Shown piece after piece: positions 51,333 to 61,494 of a stretch of DNA of 64,000 bases. The notes under the pieces were generated by a model. That model searched no databases. It was not told the origin of the DNA and saw only the letters and a program-made list of their open reading frames with translations. Numbering within the stretch: position 1 is the first letter of the stretch; each line of letters opens with the position of its first letter. The position numbers and the translations under genes are program-made. The stretch lies in assembly GCA_029204225.1 (NCBI GenBank), contig CM055111.1, positions 13,084,697 to 13,148,696 on the forward strand. Direction: 5' to 3'. The stretch is from Diphasiastrum complanatum. Its lineage: Eukaryota > Streptophyta > Lycopodiopsida > Lycopodiales > Lycopodiaceae.

Positions 51333-52098
51333 ATGGAACCAGCTACACCTCCCTCTGCTCTTCCTCCTAATCCTTCTACTCCTCCTCCATTTGTACTATC
51401 TAAGGTCTCACCTCCAACTATCCCTCGCTCTATTCTGCCGGAAGACGTTCATTATCATGTAGGGCAATTGTATGCACTATTTTCAGAAGTACAAGGAGAA
51501 AATGTAACGCTCAAATTGGAGGTTCAAAAATTGCGGGATGAGATCGGCCAGCTACGAACACTATTACCATCATCTACTACGGATCTTGCAGAAACTTCTA
51601 ACAAGATTTCCAGCCTTGAGAAACAGGTGGAAGAGACAAAATCATGGGCAGCACTGTTCAAGAAAGATAATGGTATGATCAACTTGCCTACGAATGTTTC
51701 AGTTGACTCAAGACTAGAAAGCATGTTTTCTGAGCAAGAGAAAAGAGCCAAAAAAGCTCTTAATATTAGAGTGAGAGGCATCAAATGCTGGAAAACCTCT
51801 TGAGGAAGCTAAGGATTTACTTGCCAATAAACTTTCACACTCAACTGAGGGATTTGAAACTGCTTGGAGAGGCAAGTATGACGAGAACGTTTTATTTATT
51901 AAATTCCGGTCTCTCGTACATCGTGATGCTGCTTTGAAACTTCGAGCCAAGCTGAAAAAGACTTTTATTTTTATGGATGATGATTTAACTCGTACGCAAT
52001 GGCTAGCAAGGAAAAATATCATACAAGAAGCTAAGGAAAAAGGGCAAAGGGTGGTGTTTATTGACGGCAAGCCACGATACTATGAACGCTCTCTATAG
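51333..52098 (+). pseudogene. LINE ORF1, full-length with one frameshift
   Basis: The ATG at 51,333 follows a GTG-rich leader. The Pro-rich N-terminus (PPSALPPNPSTPPP) leads into a long coiled coil (LYALFSEVQGENVTLKLEV to ISSLEKQVEE), KSWAALFKKD and the RRM-like block KKALNIRVRGI. A shift near 51,785 moves to a frame that continues with PLEEAKDLL, NVLFIKFRSL, FMDDDLTRTQW and GKPRYYERSL, ending at TAG 52,096-52,098. The protein is an L1 ORF1p-type RNA chaperone. ORF2 begins 42 bases later, so this is the normal ORF1-ORF2 spacing of the family. Confidence 0.88.
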
Positions 52099-52140
52099 GG
52101 AATTGGGGCTCCCGGGCATGGAGGCAACTCGAGATCCCCT

Positions 52141-52770
52141 ATGAAGCTTCGTATTGGTTTTTGGAATTGTAATGGCTTCCACTCTTCCTCTTCTGTAGGT
52201 GACTTGCAGTCCTTTCTTGCTCGTACAGATATTTTACTTCTAGTAGAGACTCATGAGTCTCAATTTCGCCCTCTCCCTATGGTGACAAATTTCTCTTGGC
52301 GCTTAGTATTTAGACCATTCCTACGGGGGAAGACCTCCAGAGGCTCAGGTGGGGTGGCATGCTTATACAGGGACCAGTATAGTCATACTCTTAAGCTGGT
52401 TAAAAAAGATCTGTACGCACGTTATATATGGCTGCAGTTAATTGGGCACTCCCTAGGTTTGGCTAGAGATATCTTCCTGGCTGTTTTTTATATTGCTCCT
52501 CACAGTTCAACATTTGCAGATTATGGTGGGGACCCTTTTCAGGTTTTGTCTGAGGATATTTCCATCTTTTCTCCCCAGGGATATGTACTTTTAGCAGGTG
52601 ACTTTAACTCCCGCATGGCCACCAGACAGACGGAATTTCATGCCATGACAGACTATCTCCAGCTTCATGTTTTGGATACAGGTTTTGAGTGGACATCTCA
52701 TGATGAGGCTACCCCTTCTACTACATTTGGTGAGCAGTTACTCAGGACGTTGCAGTTTGATTGTTGTGTT
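52141..52770 (+). pseudogene. LINE ORF2, apurinic-type endonuclease
   Basis: It starts MKLRIGFWNCNGF with the conserved Asn, then DILLLVETHES (catalytic Glu), GSGGVACLYRD, FLAVFYIAPHSS and LLAGDFNSR (the Asp and Asn pair). Homology ends near ATPSTTFGEQLLR at about 52,745, before the SDH motif. The remainder to 52,884 is open but unrelated. The N-terminal two thirds of the nuclease looks intact. Confidence 0.9.
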
Positions 52771-53270
52771 TTGAATTGTTGTGGCAAATGCACCAAAGCG
52801 ACTTTACGTGCCAATTCTTGGTTCGGAATAGTTGGAATGGTCTCCTTCCAATTTTGTGGCCATAAAGGACATCCTTCAATATAGATCATAGGTAAAAAAA
52901 TTTGGCCTTGTACCTTTAATGAGCATAAGGGTCAATTATCTTTCTTTTATTATTTCTCTGTGTGTTAGTTAAACTTTGTTTCTTTTTTATGTTAGTTATA
53001 AATATTGTGTGTGGACCGATAGTGCGATAAATAAGATCAATGTTTAGATCTTCTGATATTTATAACATTAGGCACTCTTCCTCTTTCGGTAGAGGCAGGC
53101 TGTTCATTGTGGACGCAGGATCCGAAAATTGATAGACGATGATTGTGTGACGATTGGCAGGTTTATTCTTATGTTTCGTCGTACAAGCGTACTCTGCAGA
53201 CTCTGCGAGGTATGGGGATGGCGTTCGAGCCTCAGCGCACTACGGGTGTTCGCGAGGAGCCTCGCATCCG
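52771..53270. other. Unassigned sequence between LINE copies
   Basis: No coding homology recognised. A plus-strand open stretch around 53,160-53,285 (SYKRTLQTLRGMG, TGVREEPRIREQDF) is not recognised and leads into the minisatellite. Confidence 0.4.
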
Positions 53271-53274
53271 TGAA

Positions 53275-53750
53275 CAGGATTTCGGTATGAGAATCTTTAT
53301 TTAGTTTTGCATTTGCGAACAAGATTTTAACACTGCGACTTTTGTTTTTGTATTGCATCAGCAAACAAGATTTCAGTGCTGCAAAGTTGTATTATGTTTT
53401 GCATTTGAGAACAAGATTTGGTATGAGAATCTTTGTTTTATTCTGCATTTGAGAACAAGATTGCTGTATTGAGAACCTTTATTCTATGTTGTACATGCAA
53501 ACAAAATCTCAGCAATGAGAATCTTTATTCTATTTTGCTTTTGCAACAAGACTACGAACTTTTGTGTTATATTTCACTACTGATAATCTTTATTCTATTT
53601 TACATTTGCGAACAAGATTTTGTTATGGTAATTTTTCTTCTAATTTGCATATATAATATGAGAACAAGATACTGGTAGCACTAAGAGTCTTTATTCCCTT
53701 TTCATATGCGAACTAAGATATTGGTATGCCAATCTTTATCTATATCATAT
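53275..53750 (+). repeat. Degenerate minisatellite with 45-65 base units
   Basis: About nine imperfect copies of a unit resembling GAGAATCTTTATTCTATTTTG followed by CATTTGCGAACAAGATT. Units vary in length and about 70-85 percent is conserved by eye. It separates two LINE copies. Confidence 0.8.
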
Positions 53751-53805
53751 AAAACATTAGTGTTACATTGCTCCAAGAATGGTCTAACTACGCAGCAGGG
53801 GGAAG

Positions 53806-56800
53806 AGCGTACCCAAATTTTTGGTCAGGACCTTTCACCAGATATTATTAGATTCTCAGAGCGGGGGCATATTCTCCTCAGGGGATTTTAATGCCCGGAC
53901 ATCTTCGAGACAGGCAGAGTTCTTCGACACCACTGACCAGCTGCGTGTTCGTGCCCTTGACAGTGATATGCTTGGAGTTACCAGGACCTCCGCAGATAGC
54001 TTGGGACCTACTACTCCATATGGTGAGCACTTACTACAGTTTGGAGAGGCACACGAGCTAGCCATTTATAATGGCTTACCTTGCTGGCCACAGTCAGACA
54101 GTTATACATGCCACCCTCACAGTGGAGGACATAGTGTCGTTGACTATCTCATGGGGTCACCATCCTTTATACCCACAGTCTCTGACTTCCACGTCTCTCC
54201 CACCACCCTTTCTGATCACTCATTTCTCTCCTACGATATTGGCCACCTTCCACCCACTCATTCATCTACACCACCCATGCTTACCCGCGCACCCACATAC
54301 ATATTTGATCTCACTTACATGCCTTTGTGCCGTCAGTCCTTGGCTTCACTTTTACATTCCTTTCCTCATGACAGTCCAATCGACACCCAGGCTGCTTTCC
54401 TCGCCACCTCTCTCCACACGGCTGCATCACTAACCCTCCCCACAAAACCCCATCCCAAAAAGTCTCGCCGCACACCTCGACCATTGCACCCTCCATGGTA
54501 CGATACCGAGTGCCGTTCCCTTCATCAATCAGTAACCTATTCACGTATCCATGCCCCACATTTGCTTCGATCCTCCAGAGCTCCTACCATCGTGTTCTCC
54601 GTCGTAAGAAGCGTTCCTACGACGATTCTGAAGGGAAACGTCTTATTGACCTTCTTTTCAGTTCTTCTTCGGGCGCTTTTTGGCGTGAGTTCATCCCTCG
54701 CTCTCCACCACCTCTCCTGGAAGACCTTCGCATTTCGACCGATTATGCTACCAGCCTGTATACCGTCCCTACCGACTCGACGATCTCTATATCTCCACGA
54801 CCATCCGAGTTCTCCTTCTTCACCTTTGACATGGTACTTGCAGCCATTAAGAAGATGAAGTCCCACAAGGCCAGAGATATTGAAGACCTTAAATTTGAGC
54901 TCCTTTCCCATGCCTCTGACTTACTTGCCCCCACCATAGCCACCCTTCTTAATTTTGCAATTGTTTCCGGTTTCCCATCATCCTCGTGCACTAACATTAT
55001 CCACCCCATCCATAAGAATGGTGACCCCATGATTCCGAGTAACTACTGCACCATCATGATTGGACATGTCCTGGCGAAACTATATGGTACTATCCTATAG
55101 TCGGTTGTGAGCACAGAGGCAGAGACTAGGAGATTACACAGGAGAGAGAGGGTTTACTGTTGTTTTGTGGACTTCAGGAAAGCCTTTGATTCCGTTCCTC
55201 GCTCATTGCTCATCCAGAGACTCCGAGACCTTGACTTCTCCACTGAGATCGTTCTTGCTGTAATGGCACTTTATAAGCGTGCATGGGTTGTTTCCGGCAT
55301 AGCAGTGGTATATCCGATCACATTTGGAGCACTATTGGGGTGAAGTAGGGTTGTTCCCTCTCACCAGTCCTCTTTGGCCTATACATTGATGAGTTGGAGC
55401 GAGTCATTACACAATGTGGCGGTGCTGGTTGCCAGCTTGGGGACATCTTGATTGCTATCCTCCTTTATGCCAATGATGTGGTATTGGTCTCACCGACCAG
55501 AGAGGGTCTCCAGCGACAGTTGGACTGCCTACATGAGTTTTGTACCAGATGGGGCCTAGGGGTGAACATTGGGAAGACCAAGGTTATGGTCTTCAACACT
55601 TCACGAGCATTCATGCAGCGACAGGAGCTTACTTTGGGTGGACAAGTTTTAGAGGTGGTCCCTTCCTACACATACCTAGGGATCCTTTTCTCAGGTCCTA
55701 TTTTTAGCATGAGATAGGCCGCCACCAGTCGACTGGGTAAGGGGCATGCCTCCCTTGTTCAGCTAGAGCGATTTTGTTTCCGGAAGTCCATCCAAGATGC
55801 CCACAGTAAGTGTCGCCTCTTTGATACCATTGTCACCCCTATGGCTCTATATGCGGCAGAGACATGGTGTACAAGTCTCCCCTCCTCATATTGGGCCAGT
55901 TTTTCACGATTACAGACCACCATGCTAGCCCGGCTGATTCGAGCGAGACCTTCTGTTCCACATGAGATGCTCTTGGCTGAGTTTGCAGTTCCACCTTTAC
56001 AGATCGAGACAGCTCTTCAACTCATCACTTATATACAGAGGATACAGGCGTTCCCAGAGATAGACAGATGATACACACAGGTTGCACTACTCTCTTCACA
56101 GCATCCTCATGATCAAGGCTACAGGTTATCATGGTTCTCTCAGGCATCTCACCTCCTACTTGATTCATTTGGTATCTCCATCACAGACCTACCCTCAGGC
56201 ACCCACTAGTATATAAGACGATTCCTCTATCGCACATACCTAGAGCGGACTTGGCATAATCAATTAGGGGTTAAGCCAACTTTCTACCAGACCCATTTCT
56301 TGGAGCTGGATACATCAAGGGCCTTGGTTATGCCACGCTACTTGGATTCGAGACTATCACATTGCCTCAAATTCACACTGGGACAGGTTAGGGTGTCTTC
56401 TCATCAGCTAGCTACTGAGACTGGAAGATTTCATGGTATTCCCAAAGAGGAGCGGATTTGCCAGTTATGCTCTCTAAGTGAGGTGGAGTCTGAGGAGCAC
56501 TTTATCTTCCGATGCCCTGTATACTATGAGATCAGAGGGCGGTATCACTGCCTGTTTCGAGACATGCCTACCACTCTACGCTCTCTCGTGGCCTATGAGG
56601 ACCCACGATGTGTCGCTTTGATGATACGTGAGATGTTCATACTACGGAGAGGTTTACACGGGACACCACAACATTCTACCTCACAGCCATTGATCACTTC
56701 ATTCTTTACTAGGCGGAGATCACGTGATCTAGTGCCGGAGGAGGATTACGACGACGACGAGGGTGATAGCCGCTCACATGCTCATAGAGACCGGAGACAG

Positions 56801-56992
56801 TGTACTCCCCACCATCACGTTACTACCAGGATCACCAGACATCATACACAGAGGCGTGCCACTGCTACACATGCTCATGCCCACAGACGACGCCAGCAGG
56901 CTCCAGCGCTTTCTCATGCTGTGGCTCGCATTACATCTTTTTATAGTATCAGTACAACAGCAGTAGCAGCACAGGCTTCTTCGCAATCTTGA
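53806..56992 (+). pseudogene. LINE ORF2, long copy with YAND box
   Basis: It begins in the endonuclease (GDFNARTSSRQAEF at about 53,885), with SVVDYLMGSP and TLSDHSFLS (catalytic SDH). The linker is complete. RT follows with CTNIIHPIHKNGDP, VDFRKAFDSVPR (motif A, about 55,165), a TAG inside KQGCSLSP (55,346), and LLYANDVVLVS (YAND at 55,466-55,477). Thumb-like blocks follow, then the zinc knuckle ICQLC...EEHFIFRC (56,458-56,515), QPLITSFFTRRR (56,684), a His/Arg/Asp tail and ARITSFYSIS (56,935), with TGA at 56,990. Frameshifts lie near 54,550 and 55,300, and stops at 55,098, 55,346 and 55,715. It is the best reference for the family in this window. Confidence 0.95.
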
Positions 56993-57184
56993 CATCTTGA
57001 CACAGATACATATAAACAGTATGCACACACACCGCATACGTGTCTATTTTAGTTTGTACTAGATGTTTTTCTTTACTACATATTGGAGATGTTTTATACG
57101 CTCCCATGGTTACCACACACTTGACATGTACTTTTTAGTCTTATATGCCTTTTGGCATGGAAAAGACATTAATAAAGCTTTCTT

Positions 57185-57218
<34 letters not shown>
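56993..57218 (+). mobile_element. LINE 3' UTR, hairpin and CT tail
   Basis: It contains TTGGAGATGTTTTATACGC, common to all copies, the hairpin ATGCC-TTTT-GGCAT at 57,145-57,158, AAAAGACATTAATAAAGC and a tail (TTTC)n(CT)n at 57,179-57,218. No poly(A) is present. Confidence 0.92.
57145..57158 (+). promoter_or_regulatory. LINE 3'-terminal hairpin
   Basis: ATGCC-TTTT-GGCAT located 21 bases before the tail. Identical to the copies at 22,738 and 50,863. Confidence 0.75.
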
Positions 57219-57221
<3 letters not shown>

Positions 57222-58345
57222 CCCCTCTTTTTTACGGTACTATAATCTCATGGTAGCCCTGCACCTAACCATGGCCACATTGGACTTTGGCCCGCCATTA
57301 GACTTCGGTCCGCATTTGACTTCGGACCTCCTTCCGTTCCTGTCGCACCCCGCACTCCACTTTCCCCTGTGATTCCCCCCTCCACAATCCATTCAAAACA
57401 CCCCCACCAAAGGATCGATGAGCTTAAATTGGCCGCATCTATATGTCCGCCTTTGGACACACACACATACACACACACTCACTCACACTCACACTCACAC
57501 CATCGGCCGCCTGTCATCGACCGTCACCCAGATCGTCGCCCCCCGCCCGCTGTCATCGGCCATCACCCAGATCATCCGCTCCCGCCCGTCAACGACGGGC
57601 ACACTTTGCTAGTTGATCGTTAAAAAAAAAAAACTCAGGTTGGTGCTCATTTTCCTAAGGTACGTGTTTCATCATCACATGTTCGTGACTTCTACTAGTA
57701 TCTGTTTTGATTCACGAGATGGTAATGAATCAGAAAATCAGTTTGCAAAGGTATCCAAAAATTAGTTGCTTGTTTTGAAGTGATCCATATCATATTGTCT
57801 TGCAACGATTGAATCACGATTCGCTAGGATTGCGATTTGCGAATTGCGATTCGCTGCAACTGTGATATGCATCCTTGTGATTTTATATATGACTTTGTTG
57901 TAGTCAATGTTGATGTTGTACACTCTTGGGCCTTACGAATTCCTTGGAGTGTTGACTTTGTTTTCCTTGATACTGCTATACGCGAATACCTTGGCTTGCT
58001 ACACAGGTGTCCATTCCAATTGTTGTTTGTCAGGCTGATTTATTTCTGTTCATGTTTCTTGGCATTCTTGATCTCTTATGTTGTTCCCGAGTTGCTTCTC
58101 CAGTTGCTGAGCTGTCCTTTTTCTGAGGTAGTCCTGGGCCAGTTGGCTAGCCTTACATATCTCAGTTGTTGGGGTCCTATATGCCGACATTTTAATATGG
58201 CTTTCTTGGGCTATCAAAGTACCTTGAACAAATTCTTTCTCACTTTGTTTTTTTATGCATTTACATTAGTTTATAACAAATGCTTCGAATTTAGCACTAT
58301 TTTACAATTGATATATTATGCTTAACATGTTGCTTTTGGAATACC
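57219..58345. other. Non-coding with CA repeat and possible old LINE end
   Basis: 57,459-57,500 is an imperfect CACA/CTCA repeat. 57,800-57,860 repeats the words GCGATT and ATTCGCT. 58,174-58,210 (CCTATATGCC then GACATTTTAATATGGCTTTCTT) resembles the LINE 3' end without the hairpin, so an older LINE may end here. The 162-codon hydrophobic frame at 57,837-58,325 has no ATG start and no recognised feature. Confidence 0.45.
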
Positions 58346-58744
58346 TGTTGTGACAACTTACGTCCTCTCGTACCCCTAATGTTATCATCTAGGTTAACAT
58401 TGTTGGGCCATGCCTGCGTGCTAATTCTAGGGGCCCTTACCTATATTTAGTACAAGTCAAGTTAGACTATAGTTTTGCTATAGATAGGTGTTGGTGCTTT
58501 TACCATATATAGAGACATTAATTAGGCAATTACTTTTAGGCTGCTTTTGCTTTTGCTTTTGCTTTTTGACATAGACCAAAGTCTATAAGTATGATGGGCG
58601 CCCTACCTCATTTGTAATGGGACATCGTTGGAGTTCATCTCATGATTGGTTATCATTGTTCTCTTCCATGTGTATGGCTATTGTCTAACAACAATAGGAA
58701 TCTCATCTTGGGTTACTTGTATGAGCAAGTCGATTTCCCCAACA
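58346..58744 (+). mobile_element. Putative 5' LTR of a non-coding LTR element
   Basis: It begins TGTTGTGACAACTTACG and ends CCCCAACA, directly before a perfect primer-binding site. The pentamer TTTTGC is repeated near 58,545. No second LTR was found, so the left boundary is provisional. Confidence 0.5.
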
Positions 58745-58745
58745 T

Positions 58746-58758
58746 GGTATCAGAGCTA
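58746..58758 (+). other. Primer-binding site for initiator tRNA-Met
   Basis: TGGTATCAGAGCT follows ...CCAACA, matching the standard plant LTR-retrotransposon primer-binding site. Confidence 0.85.
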
Positions 58759-60780
58759 TGTTTGAGATTCAAGAGAGCAAAGAGATACTCAACGAATGGA
58801 ATCAATCACTACATGCAGATTGATTTGACCATCTTCAAGGAGAGGAGGTGGTGTCCCTAGCCAGCCTCAGATTCAATCTTCGTCTACAACGGTGGCAGCT
58901 TTGTGAGGAGAAGATCCGGTGCCATAAGGAGGAGAGCTGAGCTTGTATTTGCAGGAATTGTTCGCTGAAGTGAGCAAGGATCGCTCATTGCATGCAGGAC
59001 ATGCTGAGAAATCGGTTATGGAGAATTCATTGTGAAAGCTGTTCGCTGAGGAGAAAGGATTCTACTGGCTGTTCGCTGCCTTTTCCTGACTGTTCGCTGA
59101 CCTGGTTTCTTTCATTCCACATGTGTGGAGAGGCTATGAAGAGGATAGCATACTGTTCTGATTAGATTTACAAGCAGGAAACCGTGGATAGCATACAGTA
59201 TCCTATATCTCTTTGCTGCAGACAAGGAGTTTATCTCCTTCGCTGGTGGACAGCATTTTTATAGCGTGGACAGGTCTGGAAAAGACATCATTTCGCTGAT
59301 TTTTCATTAAGTACCATCGCTGCAGGGAAATCATTGTCTTTTCAGGTGTTCTTTGCTGGAAAGCAGGGAGATAATTGATATTCTGGAGTCCTTTGCTGCT
59401 GGTGGCTAAAACTGTGTTGCATGCTACTGAGTTTGTTCGTTGAAGGACAAATAAGTTTTTTAGCTATTGTCTACAGAACTTGTTTGCTGAAGTGTGGTGC
59501 CTAGTTTGCTGGGAAGGACCTGGTTATTGCTACAGGTCATCTATTGCTCGCTGGAAGTGCCAGCTAGATCAATTCTCCACGAGTGTTCACTGGAGGGCAA
59601 TTGCTGTTGGCTGAGATTGTTAGAAAGCAGTTTATGGAAACAGCTGATTGAGTGGGTGAAGGTTGCTACGAAGCAATTTCATCAACTCATTGGGTACATG
59701 TGGATTACTACTATTTTTGGACAGTTTGTGAGATTGCTACAGACAAGTGTAGCTGAAGCATAGTTGTGTGTGAAGCTTTGAAGGTCGCTGAAGGGACTGC
59801 TTGTTGCTGAAGGACAGGTCACGCTAACTATCAGAAGAAGGAAAGGCTCGTTGAAAAGGCAACTTGTTGAAGAAGATTGATCAAGGTTTGTTGACAACCT
59901 GCATGTGGGAGCTTTCAAGATTCACAAGGAACGTCTTCATTTGAAGGGTTCGTTGGTTGTCTTCTGTGAAGAAGAACCAACAAACATTTCGTGGAACCGG
60001 AGAATATTTTCACAATCAAAGGTGAAGGAGGATTCGTAAAAGATTCGAGGAGAGTCAAGTTCAAAGAAGAATTTAGATTTAAGGACCGTCAAAAAGTGGT
60101 GGAGAGTTCAAAGGCCAAAGTAAACCTAGTTTGGGTTGCATGCAAGGATGCATGTTATTGGTTGTGGTTAGTTACAGATTTCTAAGAGAAATTTGGAGCA
60201 TACTCAAGTGGATCGCGACAAATTGTCGATTATTGTTGGAAGTAATTGGATTACATGCAAGGAAGCATGGGCATACACAGATTACTAGGATGCAATGGCT
60301 GTGTCATGTAGTAGGAGATCACTAAGGTTTAAGAAGGGAAAGAACCTTGATGCACGCTTAAGGAGGTCTCAGGAGTAAGGATCGGCAATACGACTAGGAG
60401 TTGTCTGCAATCATGTGCAAGGTGAAGAAAAGATTCACAACAAGAATCAGAACAAGGTTCGTCACAAAATGGAAGGGTTAACTCGTAGGAAAAGGAAACT
60501 CTACATGAAACAAAAGAGATGATAGTGGAAGACAATCGGTGATCATGGTGTTGCTGAAGCTGCAGAAGCAGCTACCAACAAGCATACTGAAGGAAGGTTT
60601 TTGTCGAGGTTGGAATCGACAAAGGTGCAAGCTCTTAAGAGGGAGTTGCATGGGTAAATTGATATTCAAAAGGATGTTTTTCACAGTTTCTTATCATGGT
60701 GGCAAATGATAAGTTCATTGTTACAAGTGACAGGTGTGGCAAGCTGTGTGGCCGACATTCTACAATGTGTTGGTTTGGAA
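58759..60780 (+). mobile_element. Non-coding LTR-type repeat, copy 2
   Basis: Internal region of a probable non-autonomous LTR retrotransposon. Blocks at 60,230-60,300, 60,325-60,410, 60,470-60,640 and 60,690-60,770 match 32.05-32.86 kb in the same order. No long conserved ORF is shared by the two copies. Between 58,955 and 59,600 GTTCGCTG and its one-base variants occur about fifteen times, a dispersed motif rather than a strict tandem repeat. The 3' LTR is not identified. Confidence 0.7.
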
Positions 60781-61494
60781 GTCATAGTAACTTGGTTATG
60801 TTGTAGAAACTTTCTTGTCTATCTGAACTAGTATCACTTCAGATTTACGAGTAATTGAAGTGATTGTTTGTTGTGGTTGTCATGTAATTCCTAGATACCA
60901 TCCAAGTCATAGTTGATTGTTCATGTCGTGGTATTAAGTGAGATCAATTCTATTTTGAGTTGCAGAAAAGTTCTAGAATCTATCCAAGTTCATATCCTGT
61001 CATCTGGTAGATTCTGTTATAAGATTGGGAAGCCAAGGTTGTTGATTAGCCATTGAAAATCAACAGTACACGTTGTTGTTTAGCTTCAAGAAAAACAACA
61101 TGATTGAAGATGGATGTCCACCAAGTTTGCATATGACAAAGTGTCAGAATAAATATCATGACGAAATGCTTTGTAGGTTGGAAAGTTGTTTGGTGTGTGA
61201 GATAGAGGTAGGAGATTCCATGAAAAAGATCATGTCAAGTACTTTGTGCGAGAAAGTATTTGAAGGGGAGTATCAGTTACTTTGTGTTAGGAAGTATTGT
61301 ATACATTTATCTTTCTATTGGGGAGGAGCAGTTGGAGGAGCCACTGTGGATGTGGGCGCTGCGAGAGAAAACCTGGGCACAGATGGTGGCGTGCCATGGA
61401 GACCTGGTGCTGCAGAAGTGGACGGCGATGGAGGGGCTGCAGGCCTGAATGGCATCGGTGGCACTGGAGGAGCTGTGCGGCGCACATATACCCT
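60781..61494. other. Non-coding flank of the hAT element
   Basis: No homology recognised on either strand down to the hAT stop at 61,495. The GC-rich part above 61,320 may be the 3' flank or 3' UTR of the hAT gene. Confidence 0.4.

Noticed and set aside
57837-58325. Hydrophobic 162-codon plus-strand frame
   Set aside because: No ATG start, no recognisable motif, and codons reflect local T richness. An old LINE 3' end appears inside it.
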